Assembly: GCA_050248275.1 (NCBI GenBank)
Contig: JBFWSR010000009.1
Coordinates: 1-64,000, forward strand
Direction of reading: 5' to 3'
DNA: 64,000 nt
Source of the DNA: CAILZL01 sp050248275
GTDB lineage: Bacteria > Pseudomonadota > Gammaproteobacteria > Steroidobacterales > Steroidobacteraceae
Below are positions 8,700-17,854 of the stretch, one piece after another. The notes below the pieces were generated by a model. The model did not search any database, was not told where the DNA came from, and saw only the letters and a list, made by a program, of their open reading frames with translations. The translations under genes and the position numbers were made by a program. Within the stretch, counting starts at the first letter, position 1; every line of letters begins with the position of its first letter.

Positions 8700-9198
8700 A
8701 AGGCAGTGTCGATCATCCAAGATGCCGGGTTCTGTTAACCAATTATTACATCGCGTAGCTGCGCCGGCGGTCGGTCATGTCCGCAACAGGAGCACTTTGT
8801 CAGCGCTGGTCGCCCGCAGGTGACAGGTGATCCCGGATCGAGTTTTTATCGGTTCCAGAATGCAGCAAGGTAACAACAATTGGCAGCACCTAAGCATAAC
8901 CTGTTCAGGGCGAAAGAAATTGTTTCAATTCGACTACAGAACTGCAAGGGTGTCTTGTCTGTCCTACAGGGCGGCAGAGTGTTCAAGGAAAAAATCCTTA
9001 TCAGGCGGATCAAGAAAACCAGTGAGCTGGCCGTTAGCTGTAATGGGTCGCGCAGGTTCTGTTTTGATTCCAATTGGCCACTCTGACAGTCGTCCATTAC
9101 AGTATTTTGGAAGCTTCAGCCGCCCGGAGCGTTAAATTGCAAAACGCTGCTTGTTTTGCGCCGCTGGGGCTCCTATATAGGTAGCTGACAACTGTTGA
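8700..9198. other. Non-coding 499-base region between divergent gspC and clpS
   Basis: No convincing gene was found here; the short open frames have no ribosome binding sites or recognisable sequence. On the minus strand an extended -10 (TGTAATAAT, 8742-8750) lies about 45 bases before gspC and could be its promoter, with a poor -35. On the plus strand the right end holds the clpS promoter listed separately. The stretch 8830-9120 is richer in A+T than the flanking genes. I see no repeat or hairpin of note in it. Confidence 0.5.
9151..9186 (+). promoter_or_regulatory. Candidate sigma-70 promoter for clpS-clpA
   Basis: A -35 TTGTTT (9151-9156) and a -10 TATATA (9174-9179) are separated by 17 bases. 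This predicts transcription starting near 9186, only about 13 bases before the clpS ATG at 9199. The leader would then be very short, which fits the absence of a clear Shine-Dalgarno sequence for clpS. Confidence 0.5.
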
Positions 9199-9522
9199 AT
9201 GGCCATGAGCGAATACAATCCTGATTACGAGCGCGGTCTGATCGTGGAGGAGGCCGCGCCCAAACTGAAGCGGCCACCCCTGTATCAGGTGTTGTTGCTG
9301 AATGACGATTACACGCCGATGGAGTTTGTGGTCGATGTTCTGGAACAGGTATTCAGCCTGGACCGACCGACCGCCACGCGTGTGATGCTGGAAGTCCATA
9401 CCCGCGGCAAAGGCGTATGTGGCGTGTTTACCTTTGAAATTGCCGAGACCAAGGTGGCGCAGGTGATGGCCTATGCGCGGCAACAGCAGCATCCGCTGCT
9501 GTGCACGATGGAAGAGGCCTGA
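9199..9522 (+). CDS. clpS: ATP-dependent Clp protease adaptor ClpS
   Basis: A 107-residue adaptor that delivers N-degron substrates to ClpAP. The substrate-binding signature NDDYTPMEFV (residues 34-43) and the histidine in MLEVHTRGKGVCG are present, as in E. coli ClpS. The N-terminal extension (to about residue 25) is the flexible arm that inserts into the ClpA pore. ATG 9199 and ATG 9205 are both possible starts. The gene is followed after 40 bases by clpA, the classical pairing, and aat further downstream supplies Leu/Phe N-degrons. Confidence 0.95.
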   Translation: MAMSEYNPDYERGLIVEEAAPKLKRPPLYQVLLLNDDYTPMEFVVDVLEQVFSLDRPTATRVMLEVHTRGKGVCGVFTFEIAETKVAQVMAYARQQQHPLLCTMEEA

Positions 9523-9562
9523 TCGGTCCCGTGTTGAACGGGAATAGCAAGAGGGTGCGTGA

Positions 9563-11836
9563 GTGTTAAGCAGTGAACTTGAACTATGCCTAAACGAGGC
9601 GTTCCAGGCAGCCCGCGAGGCCCGGCACGAATTCATGACGGTCGAGCACCTGCTGCTCGCCATCGTCGATACCCCGAAGATTCGCGAAATACTCCGTGCC
9701 TGCGGTGCGGATGTGGTGCGCCTGCGCAAGGAGCTGCAGGAGTTTATCGATCAGACCACGCCGCGCCTCAAAGAGGGTGACGAACGCGAAGTTCAACCGA
9801 CCCTGGGTTTCCAGCGGGTATTGCAGCGGGCGGTGTTCCATGTGCAGTCCAGTGGCAAGAAGGAAGTCAGTGTAGCCAATGTGTTAGTGGCGATATTTAG
9901 TGAGAAACATTCACATGCAGCCTACCTGCTTTCCATGCAGGAAGTGGCGCGTCTGGATGTGGTCAACTTCATCTCGCATGGTCTGTCCAAGGTGGGCGAT
10001 GAGGTTGCACCCAAGGAAAAGGACGAGGCCAGTCCGGAAGCGGCCGAGCGTGATGGCGAAGGCGGTTCGGCGCTGGAAAAATATGCAACCAACCTTAACA
10101 AACTGGCCATGGAAGGACGCATCGATCCTCTGATCGGTCGGCAGCAGGAAATCGAGCGCACGGTCGAGATTTTATGTCGTCGCCGCAAGAACAACCCGCT
10201 GTATGTGGGGGAGGCCGGTGTCGGCAAAACCGCGCTGGTGGAAGGTCTGGCGCGCTTGATCGTGGAGGGAAAGGTGCCGGAGGTGCTGGCGGATTGCACG
10301 GTGTATGCGCTGGATCTGGGCTCGCTGATCGCGGGCACCAAGTATCGTGGCGATTTTGAAAAGCGCCTTAAGTCGGTGCTATCCGAGGTCAAGAAGAATC
10401 CGGGCTCGATCCTGTTCATTGACGAAATTCATACTGTGATCGGTGCGGGCGCTGCCTCCGGCGGCGTCATGGATGCTTCCAACCTGATCAAACCGGCCTT
10501 GGCTAACGGTGAACTAAGATGTATTGGTTCAACAACTTACACGGAATATCGCGGAATTTTCGAGAAAGATCATGCCTTGGCGCGGCGCTTCCAGAAGATC
10601 GATGTGCTGGAGCCCAGCGTGCCCGAGACCGTGGAAATTCTCAAAGGTCTGCGCTCCCGTTTCGAGGAACACCATGGCGTGCGCTACGAGGATGAGGCGC
10701 TCAAGGTGGCGGCCGAATTGGCGGCGCGTCATATCAATGATCGTCAGTTGCCGGACAAGGCCATCGACGTGATCGATGAGGCCGGTGCACGTTTGCGGCT
10801 CAAACCGGCGGGGGAACGTGAAAGTGTGGTGACCGTGGCGATGGTGGAGGATGTGGTGGCGCGCATTGCGCGGATTCCGCCCAAGAATGTATCGACCTCG
10901 GATCGCGACCTGCTCAAGAACCTGGAGCGCAACCTCAAATTGGTCATCTATGGTCAGGATGCGGCCATCGAATCGCTGGCGGCGGCGATCAAGATGGCCC
11001 GCTCGGGCCTGAACGATCAGCGCAAGCCGGTGGGTTCCTTCCTGTTTGCCGGCCCCACGGGTGTCGGCAAGACCGAGGTGACCCGTCAACTGGCCTTGGC
11101 TTTGGGCGTGGAGCTGATTCGTTTTGACATGTCCGAGTATATGGAACGCCACACTGTGTCGCGCCTCATCGGCGCGCCGCCAGGCTATGTGGGCTTCGAT
11201 CAGGGCGGTCTGCTCACCGAGCAGATCAACAAGCATCCGCATGCGGTGTTGCTGCTGGACGAAGTGGAAAAGGCCCATCCTGATGTGTTCAATCTGCTGC
11301 TGCAGGTCATGGATCACGGCACGCTGACCGATAACAACGGCCGCAAGGCCGATTTTCGCCACGTCATCATTGTCATGACCACCAATGCCGGTGCGTATGA
11401 AATGAACCGGCCGGCAATGGGTTTCGTCCCCGGCGACAATGCCAGCGACGGTATGGAAGCGATCAGACGCTTGTTCTCACCGGAATTCCGCAATCGTCTG
11501 GACGCCATTATCCAGTTCAACAACCTGGATAACCGTACCATCCAGCGCGTGGTCGACAAGCTGCTGATGGAGGTTGAGTCGCAACTGGAACAGAAAGGCG
11601 TGCAATTGCATATCGACGACAGCGTGCGTGAATGGCTGGCGATCAAGGGCTACGATCCGAAAATGGGCGCCAGGCCGATGGCAAGACTGATTCAGGAATC
11701 CATCAAGCGTGCGCTGGCTGAAGATCTGTTGTTCGGCAAGCTGGTTAACGGCGGTCATGCCTATATCAGTGTCGGCCAGGACGACAAGCTCAAGGTGGAA
11801 ACCCGCTCCAGCGAGGAGCCTGCGCTGCTGGAATAA
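9563..11836 (+). CDS. clpA: ATP-dependent Clp protease ATP-binding subunit ClpA
   Basis: A 757-residue class I AAA+ unfoldase that feeds proteins to ClpP. The GTG start at 9563 follows GAGGG at a seven-base spacing. An N-terminal double Clp_N repeat (1-145) binds ClpS. AAA1 has Walker A GEAGVGKT and Walker B ILFIDE. AAA2 has GPTGVGKT and VLLLDE, and a C-terminal D2-small domain closes the protein. The ClpP-docking loop, IGL in E. coli, reads MGF here (in NRPAMGFVPGDN), a conservative variant of the hydrophobic-Gly-hydrophobic tripeptide. It ends before a strong bidirectional terminator. Confidence 0.97.
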   Translation: MLSSELELCLNEAFQAAREARHEFMTVEHLLLAIVDTPKIREILRACGADVVRLRKELQEFIDQTTPRLKEGDEREVQPTLGFQRVLQRAVFHVQSSGKKEVSVANVLVAIFSEKHSHAAYLLSMQEVARLDVVNFISHGLSKVGDEVAPKEKDEASPEAAERDGEGGSALEKYATNLNKLAMEGRIDPLIGRQQEIERTVEILCRRRKNNPLYVGEAGVGKTALVEGLARLIVEGKVPEVLADCTVYALDLGSLIAGTKYRGDFEKRLKSVLSEVKKNPGSILFIDEIHTVIGAGAASGGVMDASNLIKPALANGELRCIGSTTYTEYRGIFEKDHALARRFQKIDVLEPSVPETVEILKGLRSRFEEHHGVRYEDEALKVAAELAARHINDRQLPDKAIDVIDEAGARLRLKPAGERESVVTVAMVEDVVARIARIPPKNVSTSDRDLLKNLERNLKLVIYGQDAAIESLAAAIKMARSGLNDQRKPVGSFLFAGPTGVGKTEVTRQLALALGVELIRFDMSEYMERHTVSRLIGAPPGYVGFDQGGLLTEQINKHPHAVLLLDEVEKAHPDVFNLLLQVMDHGTLTDNNGRKADFRHVIIVMTTNAGAYEMNRPAMGFVPGDNASDGMEAIRRLFSPEFRNRLDAIIQFNNLDNRTIQRVVDKLLMEVESQLEQKGVQLHIDDSVREWLAIKGYDPKMGARPMARLIQESIKRALAEDLLFGKLVNGGHAYISVGQDDKLKVETRSSEEPALLE

Positions 11837-11872
11837 GTTACTGCTAGCTACCGTGCTGGATACGAGTAAAAG

Positions 11873-11912
11873 CAAGAAGGCCGACTTAAGTTTTAAGTCG
11901 GCCTTCTTGTTT
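11873..11912. terminator. Bidirectional intrinsic terminator between clpA and infA
   Basis: A perfect 17-bp stem has arms 11873-11889 and 11893-11909 with a three-base loop. It contains GGCCGAC and is flanked by A-rich sequence on the left and T-rich sequence on the right. It sits between the convergent clpA (plus) and infA (minus), 37 bases after the clpA stop and 30 bases after the infA stop, and should end both transcripts. Confidence 0.9.
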
Positions 11913-11938
11913 GATATCAGGTGATGGCGCTGCTTTGC

Positions 11939-12157
11939 TTAGCGGGCGCGGTAAACGATGCGACCCTTGGTCAGATCGTAGGGGGTCAGCTCAACAGTGA
12001 CCGCATCGCCGGTGAGGATGCGGATGTAGTTCTTGCGCATCTTGCCGGAAATATGGGCGATGACCACGTGGCCGTTATTGAGCTGCACGCGGAATGTGGT
12101 GTTGGGCAACGTGTCAACCACGCGGCCTTCCATCTGAATGGCATCTTCCTTCGACAT
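11939..12157 (-). CDS. infA: Translation initiation factor IF-1
   Basis: A 72-residue S1-like OB-fold protein, MSKEDAIQMEGRV to the end, standard in length and sequence. It occupies the ribosomal A site during initiation. The start is ATG 12157; the longer open frame upstream is not conserved in IF-1. A weak purine run (GCGAGA) precedes the ATG. Its place between clpA and aat on the opposite strand to clpA matches E. coli synteny. A GC-rich hairpin at 12191-12217 separates it from aat, so it may have its own promoter. Confidence 0.97.
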   Translation of the reverse strand: MSKEDAIQMEGRVVDTLPNTTFRVQLNNGHVVIAHISGKMRKNYIRILTGDAVTVELTPYDLTKGRIVYRAR

Positions 12158-12190
12158 GTATCTCGCAATGTTACGTTTGGGCCGGAAAAG

Positions 12191-12217
12191 GCGCGCGAAT
12201 TGTGCATAACTGCGCGC
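12191..12217 (-). terminator. Possible weak terminator or processing hairpin between aat and infA
   Basis: GCGCGC at 12191-12196 can pair with GCGCGC at 12212-12217 across a 15-base loop. On the minus strand the stem is followed by CTTTTCC. It lies between the aat stop and infA. It is a short stem with a modest T tract, so partial termination or an RNA end is only a suggestion. Confidence 0.3.
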
Positions 12218-12249
12218 GGCAATGCAATGTAAGACTTTTGCCGAACATT

Positions 12250-12915
12250 TCAGGCCACATGCCGCCACAACAGTTCGAGAAACTCGTGACGTGGAATTTC
12301 GCGGGCGCCCAGACTGAGTAAATGGGCAGTGGCCATCTGACAGTCGATCATGACCACCTGCTGTTCAATGAGTCGTTCGCAAAGTGCCTTGAGAGCAAAC
12401 TTCGAAGCGTCGCTGACCCGGCTGAACATGGATTCACCGAAAAACACCCCGCCCAGTTGCACGCCATACAAACCGCCGACCAGGACGCCATCCAGCCAGG
12501 TTTCCACCGAATGCGCCAGTCCGAGGCGCTGCAACTGCTGGTAGGCCATGCGCATTTCGTGAGTGATCCAGGTGCCTTCCGGCCTTAATTGGCGATCGCC
12601 GCAACTGGCGATCACAGCGGCGAAATCGGTATCGAAGCGCGCTTCGAAACCACGGTTGCGCACGGTCCTGGCCAGACTGCGGGAAACCTTCAGTTCGTGT
12701 GGAAACAGCACGGTGCGTGGCTCCGGTGACCACCACAAAATCGGTTGACCCTCGGCGTACCAGGGAAAGATGCCACGCCGGTAGGCGGCCACCAGACGTT
12801 CCGGGCTCAGATCGCCACCCGCCGCCAGCAATCCAGGTGGGTCAAGCAATGCCTGTTCGACGGATGGAAAGGCATCCGGAGGATCGTGTTCATCAATCCA
12901 GGTCAGGTTCTTCAT
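12250..12915 (-). CDS. aat: Leucyl/phenylalanyl-tRNA-protein transferase
   Basis: A 221-residue cytoplasmic enzyme that adds Leu or Phe from tRNA to proteins with N-terminal Lys or Arg, creating N-degrons read by ClpS. Characteristic motifs are visible: RGIFPWY with ILWWSPEPR, FPHELKVSRSL, the TWIT segment and the GVFFGESMFSR segment. Length is normal. The ATG at 12915 overlaps the stop of the DUF482 gene by four bases (ATGA), so the two are translationally coupled. No arginyltransferase gene (bpt/ate), often next to aat in other gammaproteobacteria, is present here. Confidence 0.96.
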   Translation of the reverse strand: MKNLTWIDEHDPPDAFPSVEQALLDPPGLLAAGGDLSPERLVAAYRRGIFPWYAEGQPILWWSPEPRTVLFPHELKVSRSLARTVRNRGFEARFDTDFAAVIASCGDRQLRPEGTWITHEMRMAYQQLQRLGLAHSVETWLDGVLVGGLYGVQLGGVFFGESMFSRVSDASKFALKALCERLIEQQVVMIDCQMATAHLLSLGAREIPRHEFLELLWRHVA

Positions 12916-14105
12916 GATCTGAGCTGGTCGGATTCTGACGAGTCCTGGTCATTGGAGGGGCGATGAAACGGCACATGCTCACGCGCCAGCGTGACGTAGT
13001 CAGCCACGGCCTGCCGCTCCTGTTGCAAATGGCTGGCCAACGCCTGACGAAAGCGAGTGTCGCGAACATAGTGACCCGAATAGGCCAGGGTGGGTTCGAA
13101 ACCCCGCGCGATCTTGTGTTCACCCTGTGTGCCGGGTTCGAACAATTGCAGGCCGTGTTTGATGCAAAATTCAATGCCCTGGTAGTAACAGGTCTCAAAA
13201 TGCAGGCTGTCGTAACTGCCGGCAGCGCCCCAATAGCGACCGAACAGCGTGTTATGGCTGTGAAAGAAGATCGCCGATGCCACCGGTTTGCCTTGGTGTT
13301 CGGCCAGTTTGACCATCACTTGATTGGGCAGCGCCTGCGCAATCCGTTGCAGACATTCGGCAGTGAGGTAGTGGTCATTGCCATGCTGGTGGAAGGTATT
13401 TTCGGAGAATGAAAATACGGTGCGCCATTGCGCGGCATCCAGCTCTGCGCCGCTGAGGGTTTGATAGTGAATGCCGTATTCCTCCAGCACCCGGCGTCGT
13501 TCCCGTTTGGCCTTCTTGCGTTTGTCGGCGCGAAAGGTCGCCAGAAAATCGTCCATGCAGGCATAGCCGCGATTGAACCAGTGAAACTGGCAACTGGTGC
13601 GCGGCAGCCATTGCTGGTCAAGCAATGACTGATAGTCGTCAGCGTCAGGAAACAGCACATGCGCGCTGGACACTGGCAGCTCTGCGCCCAATTCCTGCAG
13701 GGCCAGCAGCAATTCGCGCCGCGTGTCCGGAACGTCTGCATGCTGCGCAAGCAACAAGCGGGGCCCGGTGGCAGGCGTAAACGGCACCGCTGCAACCAGC
13801 TTGGGGTAGTACTGCTGCCCAGCCTGATTGAAATACCGGTCGAAGGATTGCGCCCAACTGAAGTCAAAGACGAATTCGCCGAAGGAATGCGTCTTCAGAT
13901 ACAGCGGCAGGGCGCCACGCAATTGCCTGGCGTCATCGAGCAGCAACAGATGCATGGGCGTCCAGCCGGTGGCCGGACTGGCACAGCCCGTGTCTTCGAG
14001 TGCCGCCAGAAATTCGTGGCGCAGAAAGGGCTGTCCGTGCAAGTCGAGCGCGTTCCAGTCCGTCGCAGAAACCTCGTGGATGGAACGCAGGATCCGGACA
14101 GCCAT
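12912..14105 (-). CDS. DUF482/COG3146 GNAT-fold protein, peptidogalycan-type N-acyltransferase relative
   Basis: A 397-residue protein of the COG3146 (DUF482) family, a duplicated GNAT-like fold related to FemAB. Seen motifs include FDFSWAQSFDRYF and HWFNRGYACMDDFL, then ADKRKKAKRERR and SIEF-like QGIEFCIKHGLQLFEPGTQGEHKIARGF, the last being a family hallmark. The biochemical role is not established; the family has been proposed to act in peptidoglycan or cell-surface modification. It is located between trxB and aat, with a four-base overlap with aat. The Xanthomonas-like order trxB-GNAT-aat is recalled, not checked. Confidence 0.85.
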   Translation of the reverse strand: MAVRILRSIHEVSATDWNALDLHGQPFLRHEFLAALEDTGCASPATGWTPMHLLLLDDARQLRGALPLYLKTHSFGEFVFDFSWAQSFDRYFNQAGQQYYPKLVAAVPFTPATGPRLLLAQHADVPDTRRELLLALQELGAELPVSSAHVLFPDADDYQSLLDQQWLPRTSCQFHWFNRGYACMDDFLATFRADKRKKAKRERRRVLEEYGIHYQTLSGAELDAAQWRTVFSFSENTFHQHGNDHYLTAECLQRIAQALPNQVMVKLAEHQGKPVASAIFFHSHNTLFGRYWGAAGSYDSLHFETCYYQGIEFCIKHGLQLFEPGTQGEHKIARGFEPTLAYSGHYVRDTRFRQALASHLQQERQAVADYVTLAREHVPFHRPSNDQDSSESDQLRS

Positions 14106-14126
14106 GGTAATTACTGACTGCCGGAT

Positions 14127-15101
14127 TTATTCATGCGCATCCAGCTGATCCAGGTACTTGTCGGCATCCAGTGCTGCCATGCAGCCGGTGCCCGCGGAAG
14201 TGATGGCCTGACGATATACATGATCGGCGACATCGCCGGCGGCAAAGACGCCCGGCACGCTGCACGCCGTGGCGTTGCCGTTGCTGCCGCCCTTGACTGT
14301 CAGGTAGCCGTTATTGAGTTCCAACTGACCTTCGAACAGTTGGGTATTGGGCGCGTGGCCCACGGCGATGAATACGCCCGTCAGTTCCAGATCCTGCTTG
14401 GCGCCGCTTGCTTCACCGTTCCGGGTGGCGATCACGCGCAGGCCGTTCACGCCAGACTCATCGCCCAGCACTTCGTCCACGGCATGGTTCCACAGGATCT
14501 TTACCTTGCCTTCGCGTTCCTTGGCGAACAGATGGTCTTGCAGGATTTTTTCCGAACGCAGTTTGTCGCGCCGGTGGATCAGCGTCACATGATCGGCAAT
14601 GTTGGCCAGATACAGCGCTTCTTCCACGGCGGTATTGCCACCGCCGACGACAGCGACTTTCTGGTTGCGGAAGAAAAAGCCGTCGCAGGTGGCGCAGGCC
14701 GATACGCCGCGACCGCGGTATTCCTGTTCCGAGGGCAGGCCCAGATACTTGGCGGTGGCGCCGGTCGCAATGATCAGCGCGTCGCAGGTGTATTCCCTGC
14801 CGTCGCCTGTCAGTACAAACGGACGCCTGGATAAATCCACCTTGTTGATATGGTCATTCACGATCTGGGTATTGAAACGCTCGGCATGGGCGCGCATGCG
14901 TTCCATCAGACCGGGGCCGGTCAGGCCGTGGGCATCGCCAGGCCAGTTGTCGACTTCGGTGGTGGTCATCAGCTGGCCGCCTGCTTCCATGCCGGTAATC
15001 AGCAGCGGGTTGCGGTTGGCGCGCGCCGCATATACTGCTGCAGCATAGCCGGCCGGGCCGGAACCCAGAATGATCAAACGCGAGTGAACGGGGGCCGTCA
15101 T
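14127..15101 (-). CDS. trxB: Thioredoxin reductase
   Basis: A 324-residue NADPH- and FAD-dependent reductase of thioredoxin, cytosolic homodimer. The FAD-binding GSGPAGYAAA is at residues 13-22, the redox-active CATC at 136-139, the NADPH motif GGGNTAVEEALYL follows, and the C-terminal FAD motif is AAGDVADHVYRQ. The start at ATG 15101 has GGAG at good spacing. It corresponds to the E. coli trxB position, but the lrp gene that lies between trxB and ftsK in E. coli is absent. Confidence 0.97.
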   Translation of the reverse strand: MTAPVHSRLIILGSGPAGYAAAVYAARANRNPLLITGMEAGGQLMTTTEVDNWPGDAHGLTGPGLMERMRAHAERFNTQIVNDHINKVDLSRRPFVLTGDGREYTCDALIIATGATAKYLGLPSEQEYRGRGVSACATCDGFFFRNQKVAVVGGGNTAVEEALYLANIADHVTLIHRRDKLRSEKILQDHLFAKEREGKVKILWNHAVDEVLGDESGVNGLRVIATRNGEASGAKQDLELTGVFIAVGHAPNTQLFEGQLELNNGYLTVKGGSNGNATACSVPGVFAAGDVADHVYRQAITSAGTGCMAALDADKYLDQLDAHE

Positions 15102-15445
15102 GTATACTCCAAAGTCATTCCAAACGTCGGTATGGGCTCACGACCAGTCCGGGCCGATCGTGTGAATTCAATGTCTTGCAGGCGTTTCGTGGTGAGCGCA
15201 TAAACCGACGGCAACACCGGTTGGTTTACGCAGAACGAGTGCCGGACCTGAGATGGTATGTGAGTGCGTGCAGCGCGCCAAGTTGCATGCATCATCAGAT
15301 GTTTGCCACTACATTGATTACCCATCTTGTCTTGAAGGCTTTGAGCAATTGATTGGGGCTGACGCTTGGACATCAAGTCCGGCGCGGCGATGGATTGGTT
15401 TCATGCAGGCATGCGCTGTGTGGCGTGTCAGAGGCGAGTTAGTTG
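15102..15445. other. Non-coding divergent region between trxB and ftsK (344 bases)
   Basis: No supported gene is present. It must hold the promoters for trxB (leftward) and ftsK (rightward), but no convincing -35/-10 pair was found for either. In E. coli this position carries lrp; no remnant of an Lrp-like reading frame was noticed on either strand. Confidence 0.45.
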
Positions 15446-17782
15446 GTGAGTAGTTCGACATCGCAATCGACAAGAGGCCAGATAGACAAAAACCAGTCGC
15501 AGGGTCTGAGCGGACTGGTATCGCGCGCCTTGCGCGAGAGCGCCCTGTTTGTGCTTGGAGCGCTGGCGCTGATCCTGCTGGTTGCCCTGACCAGTTTTGA
15601 TGCGGCCGATCCTTCCTTTTCGACTACCGGCGAGCCGGGACCGGTTGCCAACTGGATCGGGCCGGTGGGCGCCCATATCGCCGGCTTCCTGATGTGGCTG
15701 TTCGGTCGTCCGGCGTTCCTGTTTCCGGTGATGCTGGGACTGGCAGGCTGGATGCTGTTTCGCGCCGAAGTGTCCGCCAGGCAGAGTCGCGCTTCATGGG
15801 CTTTTCGCGCCGGTGGCTTTGTGCTGACGTTGATCACCAGTTGCGGGCTGGCGACGCTGCATTTTTCCAGCGTGGGCTATCCCAGTACCGCCGGTGGTGT
15901 GCTCGGCGATCTGGTGGGCAGCGGTCTGCTGCATGGTTTGAATCTGCTGGGGGCAACCTTGTTGTTGCTGGCTTTGTGGCTCGCGGCCATGTCTCTGTTC
16001 GCTGGTTTGTCCTGGATCGAAGTCATGGACAGCATCGGTCAATGGGTGCTCAAGAGCATTGAATGGACGCAGCAACGCTGGCAGGAAGCGCAGGATCGCA
16101 AGCAGGGCCGCGAATCCAAGGAAGCGCGCATGGAAGTGGTACGCGAAGAACAGAAACGCGCCGCCAAACGTGCGCCGCCCAAGATTGAAACGGTGGCGCC
16201 CAAGGTCGAGAAGAGCGAGCGGCTGGAGAAGGAGCGTCAGGTGCCGCTGTTTGAAAGCGTTGCGGCCACCGATCTGCCGCCCTTGTCGTTGCTGGATGAT
16301 GCGCCGGTGCATGAGTCGGGTTATTCGCCGGATGCATTGGAGGCCATGTCGCGTCTGGTGGAACTGAAGCTGCGTGATTTTGGTGTTGAGGCTGAAGTGG
16401 TGGCCGTGCATCCCGGTCCGGTGATTACCCGTTTCGAGCTGCAACCGGCGGCCGGCGTGAAGGTCAGCCAGATCACCAATCTTGCCAAGGATCTGGCGCG
16501 CGCCCTGTCCACGGTGAGCGTGCGCATTGTCGAAGTGATTCCCGGCAAGTCCACCATTGGCCTGGAAATTCCCAATGAAAAGCGCGAGCTGGTGACCCTT
16601 GGTGAGATCATCAAGTCCAAGGCCTATGACGACATGGCTTCGCCGCTGGCGCTGGTGCTGGGCAAGGACATCAGCGGAGCGCCGATGGTGGCGGACCTGG
16701 GGCGCATGCCGCATTTGCTGGTGGGCGGCACCACCGGTTCGGGCAAGTCCACGGCGGTCAACGCCATGGTGTTGTCGCTGTTGTACAAGTCCAGCGCCGA
16801 ACATGTGCGCCTGATCATGATTGACCCGAAGATGCTGGAACTGTCGGTATATGAAGGCATTCCGCATCTGCTGTCGCCGGTGGTCACCGACATGAAGCAG
16901 GCCGCCAATGCATTGCGCTGGTGTGTGGCCGAGATGGAGCGCCGGTATCAATTGATGTCGGCGCTGGGCGTGCGCAATCTCGCGGGCTTCAACCGCAAGG
17001 TCAAGGAAGCACAGGAAGCCGGGCAGCCGATCCGCGATCCGGTGTTGATGAAGCGTCTATCGCCCGAGCAGAGTCCGGATACCGTGCCGTTCCTGGAACC
17101 CATGCCGTTCATCGTGGTGATCGTCGACGAGCTGGCCGACATGATGATGATCGTCGGCAAGAAGGTTGAAGAGCTGATCACGCGTCTGGCGCAGAAGGCG
17201 CGCGCCTCGGGCATCCATCTGATCCTCGCCACGCAGCGTCCATCGGTGGACGTGATCACCGGCTTGATCAAGGCCAACATCCCGACGCGCATTGCCTTCC
17301 AGGTATCGGCCAAGGTGGACTCGCGCACGATTCTCGATCAGATGGGCGCCGAGCAGCTGCTGGGTCATGGCGACATGCTGTTCCTGCAGCCGGGTACGTC
17401 CGTGCCGGTGCGTGTGCATGGCGCATTTGTTTCCGACGCGGAAGTGCATCGGGTAGTCGGCGCCTTGAAGAGCGCTTCGGGCCCGTCCTATATCGATGAA
17501 ATTCTCGATGGCCCCACCGGCCCCATTCCCGGTTTGCCCGGTGAGGAAGGCGACGCCGGCGAGGAGGGCGCCGATCCCGAACAGGATGTGTTGTACGACG
17601 AAGCCGTCAAGATTGTGGTCGAGAGTCGCAAGCCATCCATTTCCTACGTGCAACGTCGTCTGAAGATCGGCTACAACCGCGCCGCGCGCATGCTGGAAAC
17701 CATGGAAGCCGCCGGACTGGTCAGTCCGCTGCAATCCAATGGTTCGCGTGAAGTATTGGTGCCGGGACCGAACCAGGAATAA
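15446..17782 (+). CDS. ftsK: DNA translocase FtsK
   Basis: 778 residues from GTG 15446, chosen because GAGGCGAG lies seven bases upstream; TTG 15443 is the alternative. FtsK anchors at the division septum and pumps DNA toward dif for chromosome dimer resolution. Four to five N-terminal membrane helices (about 30-190) are followed by a short charged linker (about 200-280). The RecA-like motor shows Walker A GTTGSGKST and Walker B IVVIVDELADMMM. The C-terminal winged-helix gamma domain includes RKPSISYVQRRLKIGYNRAA. It is at the short end of the family, as in many non-enteric gammaproteobacteria. Confidence 0.97.
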   Translation: MSSSTSQSTRGQIDKNQSQGLSGLVSRALRESALFVLGALALILLVALTSFDAADPSFSTTGEPGPVANWIGPVGAHIAGFLMWLFGRPAFLFPVMLGLAGWMLFRAEVSARQSRASWAFRAGGFVLTLITSCGLATLHFSSVGYPSTAGGVLGDLVGSGLLHGLNLLGATLLLLALWLAAMSLFAGLSWIEVMDSIGQWVLKSIEWTQQRWQEAQDRKQGRESKEARMEVVREEQKRAAKRAPPKIETVAPKVEKSERLEKERQVPLFESVAATDLPPLSLLDDAPVHESGYSPDALEAMSRLVELKLRDFGVEAEVVAVHPGPVITRFELQPAAGVKVSQITNLAKDLARALSTVSVRIVEVIPGKSTIGLEIPNEKRELVTLGEIIKSKAYDDMASPLALVLGKDISGAPMVADLGRMPHLLVGGTTGSGKSTAVNAMVLSLLYKSSAEHVRLIMIDPKMLELSVYEGIPHLLSPVVTDMKQAANALRWCVAEMERRYQLMSALGVRNLAGFNRKVKEAQEAGQPIRDPVLMKRLSPEQSPDTVPFLEPMPFIVVIVDELADMMMIVGKKVEELITRLAQKARASGIHLILATQRPSVDVITGLIKANIPTRIAFQVSAKVDSRTILDQMGAEQLLGHGDMLFLQPGTSVPVRVHGAFVSDAEVHRVVGALKSASGPSYIDEILDGPTGPIPGLPGEEGDAGEEGADPEQDVLYDEAVKIVVESRKPSISYVQRRLKIGYNRAARMLETMEAAGLVSPLQSNGSREVLVPGPNQE

Positions 17783-17854
17783 CGACGGTGCTCCAAGTGG
17801 ATATCTTTGCGGTTGACCGTGCCGTCAGCCATTTATTTATCCGGGAATGGATTG

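Noticed and set aside
8880..9086. A 68-codon open frame in the gspC-clpS gap
   Set aside because: No conserved sequence, no binding site, unlike the codon pattern of the neighbours.
12158..12268. N-terminal extension of infA
   Set aside because: IF-1 is 72 residues and begins MSKED at 12157; the upstream part overlaps the end of aat.
15794..16951. A 385-codon minus-strand open frame opposite ftsK
   Set aside because: Antisense shadow of ftsK with His/Gln-rich composition; no start context.
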